Positions 6,697 to 14,506 of a stretch of DNA of 18,015 nt are shown piece after piece. Source of the DNA: Halanaerobiales bacterium. GTDB lineage: Bacteria; Bacillota_F; Halanaerobiia; Halanaerobiales; DTU029. The DNA is taken from the NCBI GenBank assembly GCA_016278415.1, contig JADQBV010000287.1, positions 1 through 18,015 of the forward strand, written 5' to 3'. Numbering within the stretch: the stretch's first letter is position 1; each line of letters opens with the position of its first letter. Position numbers and translations under genes: made by a program. The notes below the pieces were generated by a model, which did not search any database, was not told the DNA's origin, and saw nothing but the letters and a program-made list of their open reading frames with translations.

Positions 6697-7458
6697 TTAT
6701 TTTTCAATATTAATTGTAATTTTACCTACTATTTCCTTAGCACTTGTTATATTTGAAATATCATCAAACAAATTACCATTACTTCCATCAGCTGACCCAT
6801 GACCCACAAGCTCCATTTCATATTCTCCTGCTAGATTCATATCAACTTCTACACTATATATTAAAGATGGCTGTCCACTACCAGCCTTTCCACCATTATA
6901 ATTCTCTTCACCGACTTCGGCTTCCTTTGTATAATAATCATTCCAATCTGTAGAATTATTAAACTCTGCAAAGATAAATATTTTCTTTGAATATCTATCT
7001 AATATAGATTTCAAGTTAAAATTAGTTTCCGGTGTTGCCGATGTTACAGTATCTGCTAGGGGTTTATTTCTAGTAGGATAATAATATCCATACTCGTTTA
7101 ATTCCCCTCTTTTATGTGACCAATATGGTAATAATGACTTTAATCTCTCAATATCATATTCACTTAATTTTTCACTGGCAAAACTCCTGGTAGCAGCTTT
7201 TTTTGAAACATAAATAGTCTCTAAGTAATTACCATCCTGATCTTCAGCCCAGAAAGCAATCTGTGGTGGTGTATTTGGCCCAATAAATGGCAGAAAAGGA
7301 ATTAAGACAAATTTATGAAGATATTCTTCCCCTGTTTCTACTCTGATTTCTATTTCCTGGCCATTATTCATTTGATTTGTTAAGATTATTTCATTATCAG
7401 CCAAAGCATTAAAAGAAAACAATACAATAAAAAATACAATCATTAAAATTTTTTTCAT
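6697..7458 (-). CDS. Secreted DUF2271-like protein
   Basis: A 253-residue protein with a signal peptide (MKKILMIVFFIVLFSFNALA, cleavage expected after residue 20). The mature part carries PPQIAFWAEDQDGNYLETIY, then LPYWSHKRGE, then ADTVTSATP. The C-terminal half, GQPSLIYSVEVDMNLAGEYE followed by VGHGSADGSNG, looks like a beta sandwich. This matches DUF2271-like periplasmic or extracellular proteins, whose role is not established. I chose the ATG at 7458, because GGGG lies eight bases before it. An upstream in-frame TTG at 7476 would put that ribosome site inside the gene and spoil the signal peptide start. The phzF terminator lies just upstream, so the gene is transcribed separately. Confidence 0.7.
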   Translation of the reverse strand: MKKILMIVFFIVLFSFNALADNEIILTNQMNNGQEIEIRVETGEEYLHKFVLIPFLPFIGPNTPPQIAFWAEDQDGNYLETIYVSKKAATRSFASEKLSEYDIERLKSLLPYWSHKRGELNEYGYYYPTRNKPLADTVTSATPETNFNLKSILDRYSKKIFIFAEFNNSTDWNDYYTKEAEVGEENYNGGKAGSGQPSLIYSVEVDMNLAGEYEMELVGHGSADGSNGNLFDDISNITSAKEIVGKITINIEK

Positions 7459-7506
7459 ATTAAAAACCCCTTTCAAATTTTTATTTTATTCTAACCACTA
7501 TCTCTA

Positions 7507-7547
7507 TCAATCAAAATAGACCACCATATTTATATTTTGATGGTCTA
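7507..7547 (-). terminator. Terminator of lysA-phzF
   Basis: On the minus strand TAGACCATCA (7538-7547) pairs with TGGTGGTCTA (7517-7526) over ten positions with one G-U. The loop is 11 bases and TTTTGATT follows. It lies 54 bp past the phzF stop. Confidence 0.65.
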
Positions 7548-7600
7548 AATTATACACTATTCACCTTTATGTAGAGAAAGAGCCTGGGTTTAGAAGAATT

Positions 7601-8380
7601 CTAAACTTCTATACTCCCCCGCAAATATAAAACTGCACTACCTGAAATCTTCACTCTATCGCCCATATCTTGACAGTATAGGGTTCCTCCACGGGCTGAA
7701 AGCTGCTTTGCCACTAAGTCCTTCTTAGCCAATTTACTTGACCAATAAGGTATTAATGTACAATGTGCTGAACCTGTAACTGGGTCTTCAGGGACACCAC
7801 AAGCTGGAACAAAAAATCTAGAAACAAAATCAACTTCTTTTCCTTTAGCAGTAATGATAGTACCGTGATTATTTACTTTTTTTAATAATTCCATATCAGG
7901 CTGTATATCTTTGATAATACCCTCATCACTATAGATTACCATATAGTCTCTAGATTTAAGAACTTGCTCTGGTTCTACCCCAAGGGCCTTAACTAGATCC
8001 TCCGGAACATCACATACTTCCGCAGGTCTACTTGGGAAAATCATAGACAATCGATCCTCATTCTTATAAACCTCTAATTTTCCACTTTTAGAATGAAAGA
8101 CTACCCTTTCAAGACCTTTCTCCAGGTATCTCATAATTAAGTGAGCTGATGCTAATGTAGCATGACCACAGAGGTCAATCTCATTCTCTGGAGTAAACCA
8201 TCGAATCTGATAACGATCATTCTTTTTAACAAAAAAAGCTGTCTCAGACAAATTATTTTCAGCAGCAATATTTTGCATTAACTCTTCACTCAACCATTCC
8301 TCCAACGGACAAATTGCTGCAGGATTCCCCTTAAATCTCTCTTTTGTAAAGGCATCAATTTGATAAATAGGTATTTCCAT
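7601..8380 (-). CDS. PhzF-family isomerase
   Basis: A 259-residue PhzF-like protein with the diaminopimelate-epimerase fold. The family's catalytic Glu is E46 in ENNLSETAFF. The two halves carry CGHATLASAH (71-80) and GVPEDPVTGSAHC (195-207). PhzF proteins shift protons on small carboxylic acids. Phenazine synthesis is the best-known case, but no phenazine genes are here and most members have unknown substrates. GAGGGGG precedes the ATG at 8380. It lies 29 bp after lysA and very likely shares its transcript, ending at the terminator near 7507-7547. Cysteines sit beside both family motifs (C71, C207). Whether they correspond to the DapF cysteine pair cannot be decided here. Confidence 0.93.
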   Translation of the reverse strand: MEIPIYQIDAFTKERFKGNPAAICPLEEWLSEELMQNIAAENNLSETAFFVKKNDRYQIRWFTPENEIDLCGHATLASAHLIMRYLEKGLERVVFHSKSGKLEVYKNEDRLSMIFPSRPAEVCDVPEDLVKALGVEPEQVLKSRDYMVIYSDEGIIKDIQPDMELLKKVNNHGTIITAKGKEVDFVSRFFVPACGVPEDPVTGSAHCTLIPYWSSKLAKKDLVAKQLSARGGTLYCQDMGDRVKISGSAVLYLRGSIEV

Positions 8381-8409
8381 AACAGTACCCCCTCTGATTT
8401 ATAACTTAT

Positions 8410-9636
8410 CTAAAAATTTCTAAGCAGGTCCTCAAGTGTTTCACGTTTTCGGATTAAGCTATCATTTCCTTCTGTATCGATTAAGACTTCTGCTGGTCTT
8501 AACCGACAATTATAATTAGATGACATAACAAAACCATAAGCCCCTGCATCCATAACTGCTATGATATCACCTTCATCTATATAAGGTAAATCACGTTCTT
8601 GAGCAATTATATCTCCACTTTCACAAATATTACCAACTATATTAACAGTCTCTTTCCCTATATTCGCTATAGTCTCGGTCTGATGTTTTAGTACTTTGAT
8701 TTCATGATATGATTCATAAAGCATGGGTCTCATCATAACATTAAATCCCAGATCAGTCCCTACGTATTTCACCCCAAAATTCTCTTTAATAGAATATGTC
8801 GTACCTAATAATACACCACATTCTGCAACAATATATCTACCAGGTTCAATTTTAAATACTAGATCTTTATTATCATAATCTGTTAAAAATTCTTCAAACA
8901 CCTTATTTAACCTCTGGCCTAAATCTCCCAGATTAAGTCGTTCTTCACCTGACTCATAAGGAATACCAAAACCTCCCCCTATATCAATGAATTCCAGACC
9001 AGGGAATTCTTTCGCTATTTCAAAAAGGTTTTGTACCCCATCTATATACTTGTCTCCCTTCATAAATAAGGATCCCATATGCTGATTTATTCCAGCTAGA
9101 GTAAGATTATACCTTTCTAATATCTCTTTTACTTGTGGGATAAATTCACTCTGTACTGCAAATTTCGTCTTCTTACCACCTGTTTTCACCTTCTCATGAT
9201 GACCTACACCAACACCTGGGTTGAATCTAACTGCCACTTTACTATCAGGGTTAATTTCCCCATAGAGTTCTAATTGTGATAAAGAATCTACACTAACCAT
9301 TATACCTTTATCAATGACAAACTTCATCTCTTCAGCAGATACATTATTACTTATATAAAATATCCTATCTGGAGTGAAACCAGCCTTTTCTTCTATAACT
9401 ATCTCTCCTGGAGACATGGCGTCAACGTCCAATCCCTCTTCATTAACTATCTTAAGTATTTCTAAGTTTGTATTAGCCTTTGCTGAATAATTAACTCGGA
9501 AGTTTTTTGAAGGCAGTAGATTTTTTAATTCTCGGCAGCGTTTTCTCAATATTCCTTCATCATAAACATATAAAGGGCTACCATATTTCTCTAATAGTTC
9601 AAAAGACTTTTCTGCGTTTATATTTGGCTTCTCCAT
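8410..9636 (-). CDS. lysA: Diaminopimelate decarboxylase
   Basis: A 408-residue fold-III PLP enzyme that makes L-lysine from meso-diaminopimelate. The PLP lysine is K53 in NYSAKANTN. Other family motifs are HMGS (H186), the phosphate loop GGGFG (220-224), EPGR (264-267), CESGD with the catalytic Cys at about 338, and DAGAYG with Y367. All expected residues are present and the length is normal. GGAGG precedes the ATG at 9636. It leads the lysA-phzF unit, with a candidate promoter at 9748-9776. I saw no lysine riboswitch in the leader, and the predicted leader of about 105 bases is too short for one. The other lysine pathway genes are not in this window. Confidence 0.97.
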   Translation of the reverse strand: MEKPNINAEKSFELLEKYGSPLYVYDEGILRKRCRELKNLLPSKNFRVNYSAKANTNLEILKIVNEEGLDVDAMSPGEIVIEEKAGFTPDRIFYISNNVSAEEMKFVIDKGIMVSVDSLSQLELYGEINPDSKVAVRFNPGVGVGHHEKVKTGGKKTKFAVQSEFIPQVKEILERYNLTLAGINQHMGSLFMKGDKYIDGVQNLFEIAKEFPGLEFIDIGGGFGIPYESGEERLNLGDLGQRLNKVFEEFLTDYDNKDLVFKIEPGRYIVAECGVLLGTTYSIKENFGVKYVGTDLGFNVMMRPMLYESYHEIKVLKHQTETIANIGKETVNIVGNICESGDIIAQERDLPYIDEGDIIAVMDAGAYGFVMSSNYNCRLRPAEVLIDTEGNDSLIRKRETLEDLLRNF

Positions 9637-9747
9637 ACTCTATTCCTCCTGTTATTTTATAATAAAACAATACTATTATTTGGTGATCTTCATCTATAAA
9701 TATAAATATTTAAACCAACCATGAAATCTATATGTATATTACTCTAT

Positions 9748-9776
9748 ATTTTAACACATTTTAAGCAAACTTTCAT
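9748..9776 (-). promoter_or_regulatory. Candidate extended -10 promoter of lysA-phzF
   Basis: On the minus strand, TGTTAAAAT gives an extended -10 (TAAAAT at 9748-9753), with ATGAAA 17 bp upstream (9771-9776). The leader would be about 105 bases. The -35 box is poor. Confidence 0.4.
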
Positions 9777-9904
9777 TCCGTTTAATAATTTTCACAATTT
9801 GCTTATTATTATAATAATATTAAACTACAGTGCTAGTTTTGATAATTTCCTTAATTCTACAATTATTTTGACACTCCCGCAAATTTTAAAATTGTATAAA
9901 TAAT

Positions 9905-9941
9905 TGTAAAGAGAAAAAGACTACCCAAATGGATAGTCTTT
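9905..9941 (-). terminator. Terminator of the toroid-DUF3795-Cdd1 operon
   Basis: On the minus strand AAAGACTATCC (9931-9941) pairs with GGGTAGTCTTT (9916-9926), 11 pairs with one G-U and an ATTT loop. TTTCTCTTT follows. It lies about 58 bp after the Cdd1-like stop. Confidence 0.8.
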
Positions 9942-9998
9942 CAAAAATCACTTAAATTATAACTTTATACTATCATCAGTTTAATCCCTTGAACTCCT

Positions 9999-10247
9999 TT
10001 AATCTTTCCAATACCACCATTTCAGTTTTTCAGGATCATGAACCTCATTTTCCGAATAATACACGGCACAGCGAAATACATATAGTTGGCACCTATCTAC
10101 CTGATATCCTTTTAAAACACAATGCCTATCATACAAAAATTCTGGGTCTTCGCCTTTTAATGATTCAATAGTAGTATAGCCCATTTCAATCAAGTCCTGT
10201 TCAGTTACTTTCCCAACACCAGGTATCTCTCTTAATTCAGTTCCCAT
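9999..10247 (-). CDS. Cdd1-type helix-hairpin-helix protein
   Basis: An 82-residue protein matching the 'pathogenicity locus' Cdd1 family. A helix-hairpin-helix motif, IPGVGKVTEQDLIEMGYTTI, lies at residues 8-27. A Cys-containing block CVLKGYQVDRCQLYVFRCAV follows, and it ends with DPEKLKWWYWKD. The helix-hairpin-helix suggests DNA or RNA binding, and the cysteines might bind metal. No function has been established for the family that I can cite. The ATG at 10247 directly follows the DUF3795 stop (TAG then ATG) without a gap, which indicates coupled translation. It is the last gene of a three-gene operon ending at the terminator at 9905-9941. Confidence 0.9.
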   Translation of the reverse strand: MGTELREIPGVGKVTEQDLIEMGYTTIESLKGEDPEFLYDRHCVLKGYQVDRCQLYVFRCAVYYSENEVHDPEKLKWWYWKD

Positions 10248-10514
10248 CTATTCACTCTCACTTAACCATTTCCGACATTGCTCTATCCTTTTGCCATCAT
10301 CTCCCTGTTCTTTATCATAGGAAAATTGATTTAATATCTCACAAGGGAATGTATCACACTCACCACAAAAGCTTAATTCTTTCTCTTCACAACAGGACTT
10401 TACAGGACATTCATCCCCCCAGAATGGTTTATCAATATTTACACACCCTTGACAATTTACTTCATCTTTATACCCACATTCATTACATAAAATACCACAC
10501 CTTGATTCTATCAT
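10248..10514 (-). CDS. DUF3795 cysteine-rich protein
   Basis: An 88-residue protein of the DUF3795 family. It is cysteine-rich with paired motifs: CGILCNECGY (6-15), CQGC (21-24), CPVKSC (36-41), CGEC (50-53) and PC (57-58). These are likely ligands for zinc or an iron-sulfur cluster. The role is unknown. I chose the ATG at 10514, with GGGGTG eight bases upstream. A GTG at 10547 would add 11 residues without a good site and would overlap the preceding gene. It begins 22 bp after the toroid-protein stop and abuts the Cdd1-like gene, so all three are one unit. Confidence 0.85.
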   Translation of the reverse strand: MIESRCGILCNECGYKDEVNCQGCVNIDKPFWGDECPVKSCCEEKELSFCGECDTFPCEILNQFSYDKEQGDDGKRIEQCRKWLSESE

Positions 10515-10536
10515 TTTATATACACCCCACTTATAT

Positions 10537-11343
10537 TTATATTTCACCTAATTTTTTTAATAGAAATAAAGCTTCTACTGTCAATCCAGCCCTATGTTTA
10601 TCACCATAATTTGTAATAATTCCACCATCATCAGCCTGATTATTTGTGAATCTATTGTAGGATAGTTCAAATAAATCTCTGGCATATTCTCCAGTATTAA
10701 AACTGTTATAAGTAATAGCAGAATAATCCCCCAGATCTACTTGTTCATTATTTATTGCATCTATTAAAAAATCCTTACATCTATTTGCAATATATTTATA
10801 TTTTTGAGAATCATAAAAAAGATATAAAGCCATCCAGTGGGTATGAGTAAATACAGGGAATTTCTCTCCATCCCATCCCTGAACAAGAAAAGAAATTGCT
10901 TGATCATAGTTTACAGAAACCTGCATATTCGATTCTTTTAATTTACAACATACTGCAGAACTTAGCCAGAGCTGATTCTCATACTTACCTGGTTCCATCC
11001 AAAATGGAGGGTTGTAATCTAATATTCTTACTGGTTCATCCCAATACCCCTCTTTATGTTGATGGTTTTTTAGAAAAGATATGGTATTGTTAAATTCTTT
11101 AGTATCTGTTGCTTCTAAGCAAATCAACCAATGTAAGGCATACCAGGTAGTAGATATTATCGATATATTAGCCTGAAAATCTTTATCTGTCCCAGTCCAA
11201 CCACCATCAGCTAATTGATATTCAGAAATTTTCTCTACAGCCTCTTTTTTACTAATTTTGTCTACTGCATAACTTGCAAGTGCCATTAGAATACTATCAT
11301 CACTGCTTTTAACAAAATTCAATGCCTTAAAAACATCTATCAC
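10537..11343 (-). CDS. Alpha/alpha-toroid protein (prenyltransferase / squalene-cyclase-like repeats)
   Basis: A 268-residue protein with repeats of the alpha/alpha-toroid type. Examples are YQLADGGWTGTD near residues 42-53, HQHKEGYWDEP near 99-109, and a last NQADDGGIITNYGDKHRAG followed by LTVEALFLLKKLGEI. The fold is shared by squalene-hopene cyclases, prenyltransferases and complement-like proteins. No DxDD cyclase motif is present and it is less than half the length of a hopene cyclase, so cyclase activity is unlikely. The start is GTG at 11343, with AGGGGTG five bases upstream. An upstream ATG at 11379 lacks a site. It leads the operon with DUF3795 and Cdd1 genes, from a promoter at 11395-11423. 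Function unknown. Confidence 0.75.
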   Translation of the reverse strand: MIDVFKALNFVKSSDDSILMALASYAVDKISKKEAVEKISEYQLADGGWTGTDKDFQANISIISTTWYALHWLICLEATDTKEFNNTISFLKNHQHKEGYWDEPVRILDYNPPFWMEPGKYENQLWLSSAVCCKLKESNMQVSVNYDQAISFLVQGWDGEKFPVFTHTHWMALYLFYDSQKYKYIANRCKDFLIDAINNEQVDLGDYSAITYNSFNTGEYARDLFELSYNRFTNNQADDGGIITNYGDKHRAGLTVEALFLLKKLGEI

Positions 11344-11394
11344 TAAATCACCCCTAATATCAATATATATATAATACATTTATTGGTTAAATAT

Positions 11395-11423
11395 ATTATA
11401 TAATAATAATTGATCGAAAGCAA
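11395..11423 (-). promoter_or_regulatory. Promoter of the toroid-DUF3795-Cdd1 operon
   Basis: On the minus strand, TTGCTT (11418-11423), a 17-bp spacer and a perfect TATAAT (11395-11400). The leader is about 45 bases to the GTG at 11343. It lies just after the terminator of the upstream gene, so the operon is independent. Confidence 0.6.
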
Positions 11424-11449
11424 ACATTTGTTTTTGTAATTTAAAAAAC

Positions 11450-11495
11450 AAAGAAAAAACTACCATATGTAAAAGAACCTCTTTTACCATAGTAG
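11450..11495 (-). terminator. Terminator of the PPOX-like gene
   Basis: On the minus strand CTACTATGGTAAAAGA pairs with TCTTTTACATATGGTAG across a GGT loop, with one bulge and G-U pairs. TTTTTTCTTTG follows. It is the strongest terminator in the window. Confidence 0.85.
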
Positions 11496-11546
11496 CAAGT
11501 ATTAAGTAAGATTTATTTATGATATTTTAATACTAAATTTGTAGGT

Positions 11547-12014
11547 CTATTTCTTGTTTCCCTTTCCTGTAATATGCTCTATATTTATTTTAATTACGAT
11601 AGTCTTGTCTAATGCCCTATCAATATATTTCATACCTTCCTGGATAAAGTCCGGTGAATATTTCTCAATGAAGGCTTTAAGTCCAATACTTTTTTCTTCC
11701 CCCTTAGGAAACTCCGCTGTACCAAATATAACTACACTTTCGTACTCTGAAGTAAATTTACCGGGTAAGAGATTAACTTTACCAACAACAGAAAAGGATA
11801 CTTTATTATTATATTGAATATTATCCACCTTATGACCCTCTAAAGCACCGTGTAAATATATTGCATTATTATGATAGACATAATTTAATGGGGTCGTATA
11901 TGGGTAATTGTTTTCTCCGATTGTAGCGAGGACTCCATATTCACCTTCTATTAAAATCTTTTCAACTACTTCCTTTGCTAGTTCTTTTTCTTTCCTACGC
12001 ATTTCTTTAAACAT
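11547..12014 (-). CDS. PPOX / NimA-like flavin split-barrel protein
   Basis: A 155-residue protein of the pyridoxamine-phosphate-oxidase-like split-barrel superfamily, NimA-like type. It opens with MFKEMRRKEKELAKE. GEYGVLATIGENNYPYTTPL (about 24-43) follows, with YLHGALEGHKVDNIQYNNKV (about 53-72) after it, and then the VCFSVVGK-like strand (SFSVVGKVNL). Members bind FMN, F420 or heme, and some reduce nitroimidazoles. The cofactor and substrate here are unknown. GGAGG precedes the ATG at 12014. The gene is single, with a strong terminator behind it (11450-11495) and a weak one before it. Confidence 0.9.
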   Translation of the reverse strand: MFKEMRRKEKELAKEVVEKILIEGEYGVLATIGENNYPYTTPLNYVYHNNAIYLHGALEGHKVDNIQYNNKVSFSVVGKVNLLPGKFTSEYESVVIFGTAEFPKGEEKSIGLKAFIEKYSPDFIQEGMKYIDRALDKTIVIKINIEHITGKGNKK

Positions 12015-12131
12015 ACTATGGCCTCCAATTCACAGTAAAGCCTCTTTAAATTTTTGGATTCTTTAGATTCACCTCTAAAATACTAATGAACTTCTGCAAA
12101 ACCACAATCTTTACTCTCATCAATAAATCTA

Positions 12132-12159
12132 ATGAAACAAAACTATTATAGTTATAATA
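12132..12159 (-). terminator. Weak terminator-like hairpin after the SagB-like gene
   Basis: On the minus strand TATTAT (12154-12159) and ATAATA (12144-12149) pair across a four-base loop, followed by GTTTTGTTTC. All pairs are A-T, so this is weak. It sits right after the stop at 12162. Confidence 0.3.
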
Positions 12160-12161
12160 TT

Positions 12162-12896
12162 CTACTTTTTGCCTACAGCAGCCATATAAATTACAAATTC
12201 CCCTTCACCATCAACATCAAGTATTTCATTCATATCATCATCAGAATATGCTGCTATTGCACATGTCCCGGCATTGATAGACTCAGATGCTAAATATAGA
12301 TTTTGACATACATGTCCAGCATCAAGAAAAAGGAATCTATAACCCCTTTCTTTATACCTCCAGGTCATTCGTTGGGTAACGGCTGTCCACATAAATGTAA
12401 CTGCACTTTCTTTAACGAATTTCTGATTTAAGGAACCAACAACCACTTGATCCGCTATATCATCTTCCATATTATAAGGCAAAAGTTTATGTTCAAGGGC
12501 AAGATAACGATAAATCCCTGGTTTCAATCCTTCAACCCTGTTTATAAGTATATATGTTTCAAATGCATGACGAGCTCCGGCTGATGGAACAGTACGAAAA
12601 GTAGCTTTACCTTTAACATTCTTTTTGACCCCTTGAGTCATCCATAACAAATATGAAAGCTCATCTAGAGTTAGTTTATCTTGAGAATACGACCTTAGAC
12701 TTTTTCGCTGCTCAACTATTTCTTTTAAATTAATGGGCTCAAATTCTAAACCATCTGGATCAGGTAAATTAAGCAACTCTAATCCATCATCATAGGCTTT
12801 TTGTAATTCAGGTTGTTTTTCACCCTTCTCCTGAGCTGATTCAACTTTCATATGTTGATATTTAGTCTTTTCTATAAATTCTTTAGCTATTTTCAC
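12162..12896 (-). CDS. SagB/ThcOx-type nitroreductase-family oxidoreductase
   Basis: A 244-residue FMN-dependent protein of the SagB/ThcOx class. RKSLRSYSQDKLTLDELSYL (64-83) holds the flavin-phosphate arginines. SAGARHAFETYILIN (105-119) follows the family's PSAGxxHP-like motif, and it ends with INAGTCAIAAYSDDDMNEIL. SagB-type enzymes oxidise azolines in microcin-like peptide clusters. No YcaO or precursor peptide is nearby, so this is an orphan member of unknown substrate. The start is GTG at 12896, with GGGGG upstream. It lies 27 bp behind rlmD on the same strand, so the two are probably co-transcribed. Confidence 0.9.
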   Translation of the reverse strand: MKIAKEFIEKTKYQHMKVESAQEKGEKQPELQKAYDDGLELLNLPDPDGLEFEPINLKEIVEQRKSLRSYSQDKLTLDELSYLLWMTQGVKKNVKGKATFRTVPSAGARHAFETYILINRVEGLKPGIYRYLALEHKLLPYNMEDDIADQVVVGSLNQKFVKESAVTFMWTAVTQRMTWRYKERGYRFLFLDAGHVCQNLYLASESINAGTCAIAAYSDDDMNEILDVDGEGEFVIYMAAVGKK

Positions 12897-12923
12897 TTAA
12901 TTACTACCCCCATGTATATAAAA

Positions 12924-14291
12924 CTATTTCTTCTCCATCAACACAACTGATTCAACATGATATGTATGTGGAAACATGTCGACAGGTTGAACTTCTTTAA
13001 TATCATATGTCTCAGCTAATTTTTTCAAATCTCGAGCAAGTGTTGCAGGATTACAAGAAACATAGATAATCTTATCAGGGAGAGTCTTTAAAACTGCCTC
13101 TACAACAGAATCTGCTAATCCTTTTCTAGGAGGATCAAAGACTATTAAGTCTGGATATTCACCTCTATTTAGTATTTCAGATAATTTATCTTCTACTTTT
13201 CCACTTATAAACTCACAATTATCTATTTCATTTAATTGAGCATTCTTATTAGCGTCTTTAATTGCTTCTGAAACCTCTTCTATACCGATAACTTTTCTGG
13301 CTTGCTTAGCTAAGTACAAGGAAATACTACCTATACCACAATAGGCATCCAAAACCAATTCTTCTCCAGTCAATTGGGCATATTCGAGGACTTTGTCATA
13401 TAATTTAGCAGCCTGTAAGGTATTCACTTGAAAGAATGATTGGGGAGATATAGCATACTTAATGTCTCCAATAAAATCATAATAGTAATCCTCACCTACC
13501 TGAACTTTGTTTTCATTTCCCATAATCACATTTGTTTTTCTAGTATTTATATTTTGTATAATACCAACTAATTCTGGAACTTCCTCCATAATCTTTTCAC
13601 TTATTTCTTTAACTAAGGGGAATTTATTCCCGTTAGTAACAAGTATCAACATTGCTTGATTTGTACAAATCCCAACTCTTACAAGTAGGTGCCTCAAAAA
13701 ACCCTTGTGCTTTTTCTCATCATATGCACTTACACCAAATTCATTAGCTATTTCAAGTGTTTTGTTTGCAATACGATTTATTAAAGGATGCTGAATATGA
13801 CAACTATCATAAGCAACAAGCTGATGTGTACCCTGTTGATAGAAACCACTTACTATCTTCCCTTCACTATCTTCTGCTAAAGGAAACTGGGCTTTATTAC
13901 GATATGCAAGATTGGGATCAGCTGCAATTACACTATTTAGCTTAATATCTTCCAGACCACCAATTCTTTCTAGAAGGTCTTTTATCGTCTTTTCTTTATG
14001 TACTAATTGTTCCTCATAGTCTATATGTTGTAATTGGCATCCACCACAATCTGAAAAAACAGGACACTCTGGGTTAACCCTGCTAGGGACAGTATCTAGA
14101 ACCTCAATCAACTCTGCTCTAGCATAATTCTTTTTTTTCTTAGTGACTTTTACCTGAACTTTTTCACCAGGAATACCACCATCAACAAAAACAGCTAGTC
14201 CATTATAATGCCCAACACAGTCTCCACCATTAGCAAGATCATCTAATACTAATTCAATTGTATCTCCACTTTTTAAATTAATTTTATACAC
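12924..14291 (-). CDS. rlmD: 23S rRNA (uracil-5)-methyltransferase, RlmD/RlmCD type
   Basis: A 455-residue TrmA/RumA-family enzyme that transfers a methyl from SAM to C5 of a 23S rRNA uridine. In order it has an N-terminal TRAM domain, and an iron-sulfur set C76, C82, C85 (CPVFSDCGGC) with C164. Then come ISPQSFFQVN (281-290), the SAM loop LDAYCGIGS (314-322), FDPPRKG (385-391), the nucleophile C413 in SCNPATLARD, and E447 in HVESVVL. In Gram-positive bacteria the paralogue RlmCD methylates both U747 and U1939, so one enzyme may do both. GTG at 14291 is used here, but GGAG ends only one base before it. An ATT three codons later would have an ideal eight-base spacing. Confidence 0.93.
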   Translation of the reverse strand: MYKINLKSGDTIELVLDDLANGGDCVGHYNGLAVFVDGGIPGEKVQVKVTKKKKNYARAELIEVLDTVPSRVNPECPVFSDCGGCQLQHIDYEEQLVHKEKTIKDLLERIGGLEDIKLNSVIAADPNLAYRNKAQFPLAEDSEGKIVSGFYQQGTHQLVAYDSCHIQHPLINRIANKTLEIANEFGVSAYDEKKHKGFLRHLLVRVGICTNQAMLILVTNGNKFPLVKEISEKIMEEVPELVGIIQNINTRKTNVIMGNENKVQVGEDYYYDFIGDIKYAISPQSFFQVNTLQAAKLYDKVLEYAQLTGEELVLDAYCGIGSISLYLAKQARKVIGIEEVSEAIKDANKNAQLNEIDNCEFISGKVEDKLSEILNRGEYPDLIVFDPPRKGLADSVVEAVLKTLPDKIIYVSCNPATLARDLKKLAETYDIKEVQPVDMFPHTYHVESVVLMEKK

Positions 14292-14506
14292 TCCTTAATT
14301 TCTCTAATAATTAATTAAAATCTAAATCTTTGTATTACCTATGCCTTATTATTATACACTTAAGTAGATTATATTTAAATAGATAATACGAATAAACATA
14401 TTAAAACATACTATATAGACAGTCGTAACTGGAGCTTTTAGAATTTCATTCAGTTAATAGCCAAAAATCTAAGCACAATACAATCGAAAATAGAGAAGAT
14501 TTTTAT

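Larger units (their letters stand above)
9637..9998. other. Intergenic region of 362 bp upstream of lysA
   Basis: It contains the lysA promoter candidate (9748-9776) and the terminator of the preceding operon (9905-9941), and is otherwise very AT-rich. A 60-codon plus-strand frame at 9721-9903 lacks a ribosome site and coding character. No lysine riboswitch core or T-box element was recognised. Confidence 0.6.

Noticed and set aside
7588..7606. Perfect 8-bp inverted repeat GTTTAGAA/TTCTAAAC at the phzF stop
   Set aside because: It overlaps the phzF stop codon, is AT-rich and has no U-tail. The hairpin at 7507-7547 is the better terminator.
7601..8380. Possible diaminopimelate epimerase instead of PhzF
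   Set aside because: It carries the PhzF motifs GHAT and GSAH with Glu46 and lacks the DapF CGNGxR motif.
9721..9903. 60-codon plus-strand open frame upstream of lysA
   Set aside because: No ribosome site, low-complexity Ile/Leu/Asn content, and it overlaps the lysA promoter candidate and AT-rich DNA, so it is not a gene.
9637..9915. Lysine riboswitch (L-box) before lysA
   Set aside because: Neither the characteristic conserved core nor a large multi-helix structure was seen. The likely leader is about 105 bases, shorter than an L-box.
10349..10609. 86-codon plus-strand frame opposite DUF3795 and toroid genes
   Set aside because: It is antisense to two well-supported minus-strand genes, and has no ribosome site or family match.
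12162..12896. Azole-forming peptide cluster around the SagB-like gene
   Set aside because: No YcaO, SagC or SagD-like gene and no precursor peptide nearby. The neighbours are rlmD and a PPOX-like gene.
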